NCBI GenBank assembly: GCA_964586235.1 | Contig: CAZPIO010000024.1 | Span: forward strand, 4,034-68,033 | DNA from: JAUCQB01 sp964586235 | GTDB taxonomy: Bacteria > Planctomycetota > Phycisphaerae > UBA1845 > PWPN01 | Reading direction: 5' to 3' | DNA: 64,000 nucleotides | Part shown: in pieces, positions 8,589 to 17,316 of the stretch | Numbering within the stretch: the first letter of the stretch is position 1 | How the letters are laid out: each line of letters begins with the position of its first letter | Notes under the pieces: generated by a model | What the model was told of the DNA's origin: nothing | Databases searched by the model: none | What the model saw: the letters and a program-made list of their open reading frames with translations, nothing else | Position numbers and translations under genes: made by a program

Positions 8589-10547
8589 ATGAGCAGTGTG
8601 GTGCTGCTGACAGTGCATGACGATCTCACGGCACTCGTCCGCGAGATCTGTGTTCGGCATGACTGGCAACTGGTCGTCATGCCGGAGCTGCCGCCCCCTG
8701 ACGCCCCCAGGCAGTCATTCGATCTGTTGGTCTTGGATACGCGTCCGGCGCCCCACAGCGGCTTGGCGTTTTCCGACATTGCCGCCGTGACCCTCGAGAA
8801 GACCACCTCGATCGAGACCCCCCGGGTCCTCGCCGTGGGTCATTACGAGACACTCGTCGGCCGAATGACAGGCTTCGTCAGCGGGGCCAGCCTCTACTGC
8901 CGCATCCACCCGGTCAACACGCCCCGCGACCCCAAACTCGACGACGGGCTGGCGGCCGCCATGGTCGATGCGATGTCCCTCCCGCCGTACAAACAGACGG
9001 ACTTCCACGACGGCTTTCCCGACCGTGACTTCTACCGGCAGGCCCTCGAAAGCATGCAGATCCCGATCGTCATCATCAACAGCGAGGGAATCATCAAGCT
9101 GATGAATCTGCGGGCCCTTGCCCGGTTCAACTACTTCACACAGATGGTGCTGAACCAGTCCTGGCTCATGCTGGTCGCCCCCAGCGACCACGGCCGCCGG
9201 GCAGAGGATTTCCTCATGCGCATCAGCAGCGGGTACTTTTATGAAGGTACGCTGCGCTGCGTCGACCGCCACGGCAAGGAGTTCCCCGGCCTGATCACCA
9301 GCAGCCGGGTGTTCGCCCCGACGATCGAGTCGGACATGCTCATCATCATGGCCATCCAGGACCTGACCGAGATGGAGGAGCTGCAGAGGCAGGTCACCAC
9401 CTTCCAGAAAATGGAGTCGGTCGAGCGGGTCGTCGCCGGCCTGACCCACGAATTCAACAACCTGCTCACCGCGATTCTTGGACACGCTGAGCTGCTCACC
9501 CAGGACCTCAAGCCCGGCACCGAGTCTCATGACAGCGCGAGGATCATCTGCCAGGAGGCCGAAAGGGCTCGTGAGATGACCGCCCGTCTGCTGGGTCTGG
9601 CCAGCGGCAGGCAGTTCGTTCCCGGACGCGTGTCCTGCAATGAGGTCGTTCGGGAGACCCAGGTCCTGCTCCGGCACTCCCTCGGCGAGCCGGTCAAGAT
9701 CGAGACCCACCTGATGGAATCAGGCGACATCGTCGAGGGCGATGCCAGCCAGCTCCGCCAGGTCCTGGTCAACCTCTGCCTGAATGCCCGCGACGCGATG
9801 AATGGCAAGGGCGTGATCACGATCCGCACCTCCCAACGCGAGGTGACTCCCGAGGAGTGCGGCCCCAATCAGGACTGGAACCCCGGAATATTTGTCGAAA
9901 TCCGGGTTCAGGACACCGGCTGTGGAATCCCCCCGGATCTGCTGGCGAGCGTTTTTGAGCCTTTCTTCACGACCAAGCCCGACGGCGCCGGGACCGGCCT
10001 GGGACTGTCGGTGGTGCGCGGAATCGTGCGCACTCACGGTGGCCACGTGGCCATCGAATCGACCGTCGGCCAGGGCACCGCCGTCATGGTGCGGTTGCCG
10101 CAACGAGACATTCCCGCCGAGGAGACGAGTGCGGCCGGGGAAACCGTCCCCGCGGCACCGGCGGCCGGCAAGGGAGAGTGCATTCTCGTCGTGGACGACG
10201 ACCGGGCAGTGCTCACCTTTGCCCAGAAAGCCCTGCAGCGGGCTGGCTACAAGGTGCGCCTCGCCACGCACGGGCTGCTCGCCCTCGACGCCTTCGAACA
10301 CCACCAGGATGAAATCGAGGCCGTCGTCCTCGACCTGACCATGCCCGGGACAACCGGACGCGACGTGCTCAGGGGCATTCGCCGGATCGATGCCTCGGTT
10401 CCGATCATCATCTGCACGGGCTTCGCTCACGGTGGAATGGATGACGACCTCCTCAGTCAGGTTCAGGGCTTCATCAAGAAGCCGTTCCGTCCGCAGGACC
10501 TTGTCGACCAGGTGAGTGAGATTCTGGCAGCCGCGCGGGAGGAGTGA
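8589..10547 (+). CDS. Hybrid sensor histidine kinase with PAS and C-terminal receiver domain
   Basis: A 652-residue cytosolic protein. Residues 1-130 resemble a degenerate receiver-like domain. A PAS sensor follows (about 150-265, SMQIPIVIINSEGIIKLMN), then the HisKA helix pair with phosphoacceptor H287 in GLTHEFNNLLTAI. The HATPase has N-box NLCLNARDA, DTGCGIP and GTGLGLSVV. A receiver at about 530-650 has DDD, phosphoacceptor D582 in LDLTMPG, and KKPF. Phosphate would pass from His to the attached receiver or a partner. No transmembrane segment is visible, so it senses a cytosolic or diffusible cue. No DNA-binding response regulator lies next to it, so its output is unknown. Confidence 0.93.
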   Translation: MSSVVLLTVHDDLTALVREICVRHDWQLVVMPELPPPDAPRQSFDLLVLDTRPAPHSGLAFSDIAAVTLEKTTSIETPRVLAVGHYETLVGRMTGFVSGASLYCRIHPVNTPRDPKLDDGLAAAMVDAMSLPPYKQTDFHDGFPDRDFYRQALESMQIPIVIINSEGIIKLMNLRALARFNYFTQMVLNQSWLMLVAPSDHGRRAEDFLMRISSGYFYEGTLRCVDRHGKEFPGLITSSRVFAPTIESDMLIIMAIQDLTEMEELQRQVTTFQKMESVERVVAGLTHEFNNLLTAILGHAELLTQDLKPGTESHDSARIICQEAERAREMTARLLGLASGRQFVPGRVSCNEVVRETQVLLRHSLGEPVKIETHLMESGDIVEGDASQLRQVLVNLCLNARDAMNGKGVITIRTSQREVTPEECGPNQDWNPGIFVEIRVQDTGCGIPPDLLASVFEPFFTTKPDGAGTGLGLSVVRGIVRTHGGHVAIESTVGQGTAVMVRLPQRDIPAEETSAAGETVPAAPAAGKGECILVVDDDRAVLTFAQKALQRAGYKVRLATHGLLALDAFEHHQDEIEAVVLDLTMPGTTGRDVLRGIRRIDASVPIIICTGFAHGGMDDDLLSQVQGFIKKPFRPQDLVDQVSEILAAAREE

Positions 10548-10712
10548 TTCACCCCACTCTGCCGACCGGACGTATGCCCGCTCCGTCGGACGCCGCCGCG
10601 CGCAGCGAAGACACGGCGCGACATCAGGCTGTGATAAGAGATCGCACTCTTATGCTGCGGTTTACGCGGTTTGCAGCGTTTTCCCGTCACCTGAGAAGAT
10701 GTGTGCGGCATA

Positions 10713-10742
10713 TTGAAATCTCGCTCAGGCACCGCCTATAAT
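10713..10742 (+). promoter_or_regulatory. Sigma-70 promoter and leader of clpS
   Basis: TTGAAA at 10713-10718, 18-nt spacer, perfect TATAAT at 10737-10742. The roughly 100-nt leader that follows has AGGAGGA (10753-10759) complementary to TCCTCCT (10802-10808), a possible long-range hairpin. A short frame starting at ATG 10761 reads across the clpS start but has an SD only 2 nt away, so it is unlikely to be translated well. Confidence 0.6.
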
Positions 10743-10854
10743 GCGGTGATGTAGGAGGAAATGCCTGCGAGAAAAGGCGGTTTTCTTGATCGCGCGGCAC
10801 ATCCTCCTGATCGATGGGTGAAAGAAGTCCTTAGCGGGGAAGCGGGTGAGCGAG

Positions 10855-11199
10855 ATGTCAGATCAAGAAAACAGGCAACCGGGAAGTGAACAAGGCGGGG
10901 CAGGGATTCTGCCTGTCAAACCTGTCGAGCGCAGACTGCCCCAGCAGCAGCCTCCGCGCACGCTGAAACCCTGGAAGGTGATCCTCCACAACGACGACGT
11001 CAACGAAGTGGACAAAGTCATTCAGGTGATCTGTCAGTTGACGCACCTTAAGAAACAGGAAGCCGCTGCTCGCACCCAGGAAGCGCACAGGACCGGCGCC
11101 GCCCTGCTGCTGATGACTCACCAGGAGCGGGCGGAACTGTACGTCGAGCAGTTCGCAACCTACAAGCTGACGGTGACCGCCGAACCCGACGCCAACTGA
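10855..11199 (+). CDS. clpS: ATP-dependent Clp protease adaptor ClpS
   Basis: A 114-residue adaptor that hands N-end-rule substrates to ClpA/ClpC. The core matches the family: WKVILHNDDVNEVDKVIQVIC (the NDD loop that binds the N-degron), then EAAARTQEAHRTGAALLL with the conserved His, and ERAELYVEQFATYKLTVTAEP at the end. The first 35 residues are a flexible Pro/Gln-rich tail, as in other ClpS proteins. A GTG at 10846 would add three residues. It is transcribed alone, facing the E1 dehydrogenase gene across a shared terminator. Confidence 0.92.
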   Translation: MSDQENRQPGSEQGGAGILPVKPVERRLPQQQPPRTLKPWKVILHNDDVNEVDKVIQVICQLTHLKKQEAAARTQEAHRTGAALLLMTHQERAELYVEQFATYKLTVTAEPDAN

Positions 11200-11241
11200 C
11201 GTCACCCAGCACCGACGTCTGATAAAACCACAAACCAGCAA

Positions 11242-11270
11242 ACGGCCCACGCACTCCGCGCACGGGCCGT
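11242..11270. terminator. Bidirectional terminator-like hairpin between clpS and E1 gene
   Basis: Stem ACGGCCC (11242-11248) with GGGCCGT (11264-11270) and a 15-nt GC-rich loop. T-rich DNA follows on the minus-strand side. It lies between two converging genes. Confidence 0.5.
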
Positions 11271-11329
11271 CTTCGCATCACGGCGACCTGACGGGGGCTG
11301 GAGGCCAATCTGGCCGGGGCGGAAACCGG

Positions 11330-13465
11330 TTACTCTAGAACAAGTTGAAGGGCAGCGCGGAGGATCGATTCCGCATCGGGCAGAACATCGGATTCCGCGG
11401 GTCTGGAGGCCGGGATCACGCAGGGAGCGGCGCAGACACGACCGGCGCGCAGCACGGATATCCGTCGATCTTCCGTTAGCCTCGCGATCAGTTCACCCCC
11501 AAACCCGGCGAAGCCCTGCCCCTCCTCGACAACCAGTATCCGCCCGGACCGGCAGACCGACTCGACGATCGGCTCGACATCCAACGGGTACAACTGCGTC
11601 GGAATCAGCAGTTCACAGGCCAGATCTTCATCCTTCAACTCCTCGATCGCGGATTCCACCATCGTGACCAGTCCGCCATACGTAACGATGGTGACCTGAG
11701 CTCGCTCGGACGGAGTGATCCGGATCGTCGGGAAATCCGACTGCGTGGCGGTGATGGTGCAGCCCGCCGGCGGATCGGGATCGGTCCGCTGGCCATAGAG
11801 GAGCTTGTTTTCGATGACCAGGGTGGGCCGGTCGATCGTCTCCAGAAGCCTGCCATAGACGCGCGAGGGACACCATCGCCGATGGATGGCCAGCACCCGT
11901 GTACCCGGCAGGCCCAGCAGATGCTTCTCGAGCGACTGGCTGTGCGTCGGCCCATACCCGCGATAGCCGCCCGACGGCGTGCGAATCACCAGCGGAACCC
12001 GCACCTGCCCGTTGTACATGTCCGCGAACTTGGCCGCGTGATTGACGATCTGATCCGCCGCCAGCATCAGGAAGTCGCCGAACATGATCTCGACAACCGG
12101 CTTCCAGCCCGCCAGGGCCAGCCCGTTGCCGATACCGACGATTGCCGCCTCGCTGATGGGCGTATTGCGGACCCGGCTTGCGTACTTGTCGCTCAGACCC
12201 GCGGTGACCTTGAACGCACCCCCGTAAGGATCGCACAGGTCCTCCCCGAGAAGCGCAATGCGATCGTCCCCGGCCATCGCTTCGTCCAGAGCGCCGCGGA
12301 TGGCGTCAACCACCCTCTGCGAATGGAAATCGACGGGCCCCCATGAAGGCGGCTGATCATTCTGCGAGCTCGCCTCAATCTCGACCTCCACCGGCGGCGC
12401 CAGCTCCGCCAGCCGGACGGCCTCATCCAGCCGCTGGTCGATCCTGTCCAGACAATCGCGCACCGGCTCCTGAGGGTCTTCGAGAAGGCGATTCAAAGTG
12501 TCGATCTGCTCGTAAGCCTGCACTTCCTCGGCGTTGCGATCGTCGTCGCCCTTGGAGTGTGCCTTGAGGCGGTATGTTCGAACGTGCAAAAGCAGCGGCT
12601 TTCGGGTCCGGCGAATGCGGCACACGGCTTCGTCGACCGTCGCAATCAGCCCGGCTGGGTCCCATGTGTCGCCCGTGCGGACATCGAGGCCGAACGCGTA
12701 GGCCCTACCCTTGATCGAGCCGGCCAACGTCTCATCCTGGCTGGTCGACTGGGCCACGCCGTTGTCTTCGAGAACGATCAGCAAGGGCAGCGACCACTTA
12801 GCCGCGATATTCAGCGTTTCATAAACCACCCCTTGCCCGAGGGTCCCGTCTCCGATGAACACGACGGCGATATTGCCCACGCCTTCCAGTCTACGAGCCA
12901 TGGCCAGCCCGGCTGCCACGGGGGCAATGCCGCCCTGCACGCCGTTGGAAAAGAAACCATCTTTGCACAAGTGCTGACTGCCGCCACGGCCGCCGCACAC
13001 GCCGGTGCGCCGCCCCATGATCTCGGCCACCAGCCCCTCGACGTCACCTGTCCGCGCCAGGTAATGGCCATGGCAGCGGTGATTGCTGAACACGAAATCG
13101 CCGGGTCGCAGCGCCTCGGCCACCGCCACGCCCGTCCATTCCTGGCCAATGCAGGTATGCACCGTCCCCGAGACCTTGCCTTCGGCGAACAGGCGGAGCA
13201 GTCGCTCCTCCGTCCGGCGGATGGTGAGAGCCTGGGCCAGCAGACGAGGCGGAACCCCCAACCCCTGCTCAGCAGACGTCACATCCGGCTGATCGCCCTC
13301 TCCGGCACATTGCGGCAACAGGCCCGTGGGAATAATCCACGGATGAGCGCTATTCGGTCTGCCGGCCGCTTTCGGGACAACCTCGGCTGACACAGATGCA
13401 CCCCCAGCGCGGGGACGTCGCCGACGGCCAGCCGCCCTCTTTCTCTGAGCCTGAATGAACGTCAT
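11330..13465 (-). CDS. 2-oxo acid (acetoin/pyruvate/branched-chain) dehydrogenase E1, fused alpha and beta subunits
   Basis: A 711-residue thiamine-diphosphate enzyme combining both E1 subunits in one chain. The alpha half (about 75-400) has GGRGGSQH and the ThDP motif GDGTLGQGVVYETLNIAAKW...EDN. The beta half (about 390-711) has ALLGEDLCDPYGGAF, NTPISEAAIVGIGNGLA and FGDFLMLAADQIVNHAAK. It would decarboxylate a 2-oxo acid and pass the acyl group to a lipoyl E2, but no E2 or E3 gene is in the window. Which oxo acid is used cannot be told from sequence alone. The N-terminal 25 residues (KRAAGRRRRPRAGG) are very basic and may come from an over-early start. Confidence 0.9.
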   Translation of the reverse strand: MTFIQAQRKRAAGRRRRPRAGGASVSAEVVPKAAGRPNSAHPWIIPTGLLPQCAGEGDQPDVTSAEQGLGVPPRLLAQALTIRRTEERLLRLFAEGKVSGTVHTCIGQEWTGVAVAEALRPGDFVFSNHRCHGHYLARTGDVEGLVAEIMGRRTGVCGGRGGSQHLCKDGFFSNGVQGGIAPVAAGLAMARRLEGVGNIAVVFIGDGTLGQGVVYETLNIAAKWSLPLLIVLEDNGVAQSTSQDETLAGSIKGRAYAFGLDVRTGDTWDPAGLIATVDEAVCRIRRTRKPLLLHVRTYRLKAHSKGDDDRNAEEVQAYEQIDTLNRLLEDPQEPVRDCLDRIDQRLDEAVRLAELAPPVEVEIEASSQNDQPPSWGPVDFHSQRVVDAIRGALDEAMAGDDRIALLGEDLCDPYGGAFKVTAGLSDKYASRVRNTPISEAAIVGIGNGLALAGWKPVVEIMFGDFLMLAADQIVNHAAKFADMYNGQVRVPLVIRTPSGGYRGYGPTHSQSLEKHLLGLPGTRVLAIHRRWCPSRVYGRLLETIDRPTLVIENKLLYGQRTDPDPPAGCTITATQSDFPTIRITPSERAQVTIVTYGGLVTMVESAIEELKDEDLACELLIPTQLYPLDVEPIVESVCRSGRILVVEEGQGFAGFGGELIARLTEDRRISVLRAGRVCAAPCVIPASRPAESDVLPDAESILRAALQLVLE

Positions 13466-13625
13466 ACCCTTTGTTATCGGAAACTAGCCACCCGGACTGA
13501 CGCGCGATTCCCATTTGGGGCAAGGCTGCAGCAAACGCTTTGCGTCCGATAAAACCGGGTCTCTCAGACTGGTCTTCGCCGATTGGCTGCGTTCAGGCCG
13601 GCCACATCGCCACGCGATGGAGCAT

Positions 13626-13931
13626 TCAGGGGACCAGGGCCGAAACGTTCACGCCAAGAGCCTGGGCAACGCGTTTGAGAGTGCGAACGGTCAGTTGATC
13701 CGGGTGCCGCTCGATCCTCGAGATCTGAGACTGCGGAACGCCCAACTTGGCTGCCAGTTGCTTCTGGGTCAGGCCGGCGGCCCGGCGGCTCTCGGCGATC
13801 CTTTCGCCGGCGAGTGTCAGGGCAAACTCGTCGGCATCAACCCATTGGCCTCTGGACCCCCGGGCTTCAGCAGAGGCGGTTTCGGCCGCAATTGCCTCGA
13901 TGAGACGCTGGTACTCTTCGATCGGCATCAT
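13626..13931 (-). CDS. XRE/HigA-like helix-turn-helix regulator
   Basis: A 101-residue protein with a cro/C1-type HTH at about 38-95 (RIAESRRAAGLTQKQLAAKLGVPQSQISRIER, then LTVRTLKRVAQALGV). The N-terminal region (MMPIEEYQRLIEAIAAE) resembles antitoxins of the HigA type. It overlaps the trpD stop by 4 nt (ATGA), so it is the last gene of the galK-trpD-XRE operon. No toxin gene lies beside it. It could control this operon or be an orphan antitoxin. Confidence 0.85.
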   Translation of the reverse strand: MMPIEEYQRLIEAIAAETASAEARGSRGQWVDADEFALTLAGERIAESRRAAGLTQKQLAAKLGVPQSQISRIERHPDQLTVRTLKRVAQALGVNVSALVP

Positions 13932-14971
13932 GATTGTCCTTGCGAAAACCGGGCCAAGTCGTGCAGCCTCGCCATGGCGGCGCCGGAATCAACCGCCTGG
14001 GCGGCGCAGGCAATGCCGGCAAACAGGTCCTTGGCCAGGCCCGCCACAATCAGGGCGGCGCCCGCGTTGAGCAGCGCGTGCCGGCGCCGAGGGCCCTGGT
14101 CACGGCCGGAGAGAATCGCGAGAACCGCCTCCGCGCTCGCCTGCGGCGAATCGACCAGCAGCGAATCGAGCGGGGCCGCATCAAGACCGACATCCGAAGG
14201 TCTCACGGTGAACGTCCGCACCTGCCCGTCGCGGACTTCGCTGACCCGGGTCTCGCCGGTAATGGTCAGATCGCACAGATGCGGTCGCTCGGCCACTCCC
14301 GTCGCGCCGGTCACCACCCAGGCCAGCCTGGCCCCGCGAGCCGCCAGGACGCCCGCCAGCGTCTCGGTCATCTCGGGTCTGGCCACCCCCAGCACCTGAC
14401 TCTTGGCACCGGCAGGATTGGTCAGCGGCCCGAGGTAATTGAATATCGTGCGGATACCGAGCTGCTTGCGCACCGGTACGGCATACTTCATGGCCGGGTG
14501 AAGATTAGGGGCGAACAGGAAAGCGATCCCGCACTCCCGCAGGCAGCCTTCCAGCACCGGCACCGGCGCGTTCAGGTTCACCCCGAGGGCGGCGGCGACC
14601 TCCGCCGACCCGCTGCACCGCGTGTTCGTGCGATTGCCGTGCTTGGCGACGACCGCGCCGGCGGCGGAGGCGATAATCGCCGACGTTGTCGAGACGTTGA
14701 ACGTGCTGATGCCGTCGCCGCCGGTGCCGCAGGTGTCGATGCACTCGGCGTCGCACCGGACGCGCGTGACCTTCTCGTTCATCACGTCAGCCGCACCGGC
14801 GATCTCCTCGACCGTCTCGCCCTTGGCCGCCAGGGCCTTGAGAAACCCGCCCATGGCCGAAGCATCGACCTGACCGGTCATGATCAGCTCGAACACCTCG
14901 CGCATCCGCTCGCGGGAGAGATGCCGGCGTGCGTTCAGGTGCGGAATGATCTCATCGATCAGCGCGCTCAT
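13928..14971 (-). CDS. trpD: Anthranilate phosphoribosyltransferase
   Basis: Second step of tryptophan synthesis: joins anthranilate to PRPP. The PRPP/Mg site is clear in DTCGTGGDGISTFNVST, followed by KHGNRTNTRCSGSAEVAAALGV and NYLGPLTNPAG, all signatures of TrpD. The start at 14971 (MSALIDEIIPHLNARR) matches the family N terminus and gives 347 residues; a GTG at 15019, overlapping the galK stop in GTGA, would add 16. Its place between galK and an XRE regulator, away from other trp genes, is unusual and suggests the trp pathway is dispersed. Confidence 0.93.
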   Translation of the reverse strand: MSALIDEIIPHLNARRHLSRERMREVFELIMTGQVDASAMGGFLKALAAKGETVEEIAGAADVMNEKVTRVRCDAECIDTCGTGGDGISTFNVSTTSAIIASAAGAVVAKHGNRTNTRCSGSAEVAAALGVNLNAPVPVLEGCLRECGIAFLFAPNLHPAMKYAVPVRKQLGIRTIFNYLGPLTNPAGAKSQVLGVARPEMTETLAGVLAARGARLAWVVTGATGVAERPHLCDLTITGETRVSEVRDGQVRTFTVRPSDVGLDAAPLDSLLVDSPQASAEAVLAILSGRDQGPRRRHALLNAGAALIVAGLAKDLFAGIACAAQAVDSGAAMARLHDLARFSQGQS

Positions 14972-15015
14972 CGTTGTCTGGCTTCCATTCTCGTATTCCG
15001 CCGCCTTCGCCTCGA

Positions 15016-16182
15016 TCACACCGGCACGACCGTGGCCCCATCTGACGCCGTGGTCGTATACACAATCGCCGGCTGTCCGAACCTCGTGTCATACCTCTGC
15101 CGGACCGCCTCGCGCAGGGCCTGCTCCGCTCCGCCTTCGACCAGCGCAATCGCACAACCGCCGAACCCCCCGCCGGTCATCCGGGCCCCGTACACGCCTG
15201 GCACTTCGCGGGCGATCTCCACCAGCGCATCCAGCTCGCCACAGGACACCTCATAGTCATCCTTGAGCGATGCATGCGAATCGAACATCAGCCTGCCGAA
15301 CGCTTCGACGTCTCCGGACCTCATCGCCTCGGCCGCCTCCGGCACGCGGGCGATCTCCGTGATCACGTGGCGGCATCGCCGGAACACGACTTCGTCCATG
15401 CGCCCCTTGTGCTTCGTCAGCATCGCCATGTCCGCATCGCGCAGGGCGATCAGCCGCGGGTCCGAATGCTGCAGCACGGCCAGCCCCTGGCGGCATTGCT
15501 GCTGCCGCACCGGATACTGGCTCGACCCGATGGCGTGCTTCACCTGCGTGTTCATGATCACCAGCACCGCCCCGGCAAAAGCCATCGGGATCTGCTCGTA
15601 AGTCTGCGACCGGCAATCCAGCATCAAGGCGTTGCGGGCCTTGCCCAGAACGCAGATGAACTGGTCCATGATACCGCAGGGCGAGTGCGCATATTCGTGC
15701 TCCGCCTGGCGGGCCAGCAGGGCCAGCGGGATGGCATCGAACCGCCGTCCGGCCATCCCGAGCAGGGCCAGGGCCGTCCCGATCTCCAGTGCGGCCGAAC
15801 TGCTCACCCCCGCCCCGAGCGGGACGTCGCTGTGAATCATCAGCCGGCACGGCCGCAGCAGGATACCTTCGCGGACCAGCATGGCCGCAACGCCGCGAAC
15901 GTAGTTGGCCCACGCGGGCTGGCCGGGGCAACCGGGGTCGTCGACGGGGAAATCGACCGTCTCGTTGAAGGCGGTGGAATGAGCGGCGATTCGACCGTCC
16001 GGCGACGGTCCGGCCGTGACGTACAGGGCCTGAGACATGGCGATCGGCAGCACGTACCCGTCGTTATAGTCCGTGTGCTCGCCGATCAGGTTGACCCGGC
16101 CGGGTGCCCGGACCACGATCCGCGGAGCCAATCCGGGGTAAACCTTGCCGTGCCGCTCCCTCAGTTCCCCTGTATTGACCAT
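15016..16182 (-). CDS. galK: Galactokinase (GHMP family)
   Basis: Phosphorylates galactose at C1 in the Leloir pathway. Three GHMP motifs are present: APGRVNLIGEHTDYNDGYVLP (the galactokinase signature), PLGAGVSSSAALEIGTALAL (ATP-binding loop) and MTGGGFGGCAIALV near the C terminus. A longer frame starts at 16227, but the ATG at 16180-16182 has GAGGAG 9 nt upstream and gives 388 residues, the normal length. It is first in an operon with trpD and an XRE regulator. Neither galT nor galE is visible here. Confidence 0.93.
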   Translation of the reverse strand: MVNTGELRERHGKVYPGLAPRIVVRAPGRVNLIGEHTDYNDGYVLPIAMSQALYVTAGPSPDGRIAAHSTAFNETVDFPVDDPGCPGQPAWANYVRGVAAMLVREGILLRPCRLMIHSDVPLGAGVSSSAALEIGTALALLGMAGRRFDAIPLALLARQAEHEYAHSPCGIMDQFICVLGKARNALMLDCRSQTYEQIPMAFAGAVLVIMNTQVKHAIGSSQYPVRQQQCRQGLAVLQHSDPRLIALRDADMAMLTKHKGRMDEVVFRRCRHVITEIARVPEAAEAMRSGDVEAFGRLMFDSHASLKDDYEVSCGELDALVEIAREVPGVYGARMTGGGFGGCAIALVEGGAEQALREAVRQRYDTRFGQPAIVYTTTASDGATVVPV

Positions 16183-16267
16183 GCTCGCGATCTCCTCAAC
16201 AATAAGCGGGCGACTGTAGGGCGTCACTTAAAGCCTGTCAAGAAACGCCTAGATCGGTGGGGTCATC

Positions 16268-17200
16268 ATGTCCAGACCGATTCTGATCGACACGGATATG
16301 GGTGTGGATGACGCCCTCGCAATCGCTCTGGCCCTCGGTTCCGACGAAATCGAACTCGTCGGCCTGGTCAGCGTGGGCGGCAACGTCTCGCTCGATCAGG
16401 CGACCCGAAACATCGGGCGCCTGCTGGCCGCCATGACCCCCAAGACTCGGCCGATGGTGGCCCGCGGGTTGGACCAGACCGCGCCCGGTCTCAGGGACGC
16501 AAGCCATGTTTTCGGCACAGACGGATTGGGCGGCGTCGATCTGCCGGTCCCCGCGGATTTCGCCCCGGGCAGCTTTCTCGACGTCTACGAGGAACTCGCC
16601 GCCCGCCACGGCCATTCGCTGACCGTGGTCGCGATCGGGCCGCTGACCAACCTGGCGGCGTTGCTGCGCGACCGCCCCGACGTGCTGGCCAAGGTCGGCC
16701 AGGTCATCGTCATGGGCGGCGCGATCTGGTGTCCGGGCAACATCACCCGCTGGGCCGAGTTCAACTTCCATCGCGATCCGGCGGCCGCCGCGACGGTCCT
16801 CTCGGCCGGCCTGCCGCTGACCATCGTCCCGCTCGATGTCACCCGCCAGGTCGCGATGGACGAATCCCACATGGCTCAACTCTCACGCGGCGGCACGCGC
16901 GCCGGCGATCTGCTCGCGCGGATGATGCGCATGCCCATCGAGCGCAAGACCGAGACATCCTCGCCCGGATCGTTCCTGGTGCACGACGCGGTGGCCATCG
17001 GCGTCCTCCTGTGGCCGCAGTTGTTCATGCGCTCGAAGATGGGTCTGGAGGTGATTACCTCCGGAGAGCAGGCGGGACGCGCCAAACCCGTCGTGGCCAA
17101 GGACAAGACCCGCCAGCTCGGCGTGGTTATCTCCGTCAACGTCGGCGAGTTCCTCGAAAACACCGTCGAGCAGCTCTGCCAGCAGAAATTCGTCGTGTAG
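16268..17200 (+). CDS. Inosine-uridine-preferring nucleoside hydrolase family protein
   Basis: A 310-residue enzyme that splits nucleosides into base and ribose for salvage. The calcium-binding signature is at the N terminus (LIDTDMGVDDALAI, with D8, D10, D14, D15). Further family elements are VVAIGPLTNLAALL, VIVMGGA and the late NFHRDPAAAATVL, with a final acidic/His site around VHDAVAIGVLLWP. Which base is preferred cannot be predicted. The stop codon TAG belongs to a palindromic repeat that starts at 17197, so the C terminus may have been altered when that repeat arrived. Confidence 0.9.
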   Translation: MSRPILIDTDMGVDDALAIALALGSDEIELVGLVSVGGNVSLDQATRNIGRLLAAMTPKTRPMVARGLDQTAPGLRDASHVFGTDGLGGVDLPVPADFAPGSFLDVYEELAARHGHSLTVVAIGPLTNLAALLRDRPDVLAKVGQVIVMGGAIWCPGNITRWAEFNFHRDPAAAATVLSAGLPLTIVPLDVTRQVAMDESHMAQLSRGGTRAGDLLARMMRMPIERKTETSSPGSFLVHDAVAIGVLLWPQLFMRSKMGLEVITSGEQAGRAKPVVAKDKTRQLGVVISVNVGEFLENTVEQLCQQKFVV

Positions 17201-17249
17201 GAGCGGTCTCCGACCGCGATGGTTCTGTAGGAGCGGCTTGCAGCCGCGA
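17197..17249. repeat. Two copies of REP-like palindrome family A
   Basis: Copies at 17197-17219 and 17227-17249 share GTAGGAGCGG, a variable centre, and the complementary CCGC end. The first copy carries the stop codon of the nucleoside hydrolase. Two more copies lie inside purL at 34548-34570 and 34587-34609. Confidence 0.8.
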
Positions 17250-17258
17250 CCCAACGAG

Positions 17259-17279
17259 CCACGGGGTTTATCCCCGTGG
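17259..17279. repeat. Palindrome family B (TTTAT loop)
   Basis: Stem CCACGGGG/CCCCGTGG around loop TTTAT. Copies with different stems but the same or nearly the same loop occur at 35794-35814 (CCCCCCGG/CCGGGGGG) and 37143-37157 (CCCGG/CCGGG, loop CTTAT). It may act as a terminator between converging genes. Confidence 0.7.
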
Positions 17280-17316
17280 TCTTCCGTGGGTCCGCGCTCG
17301 CGGACCATTATTTGGA

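Noticed and set aside
10761..10889. Upstream peptide MPARKGGF... overlapping clpS
   Set aside because: Although preceded by AGGAGG, the spacing is 2 nt and no conservation can be shown; the complementarity to CCTCCT explains the purine motif better.
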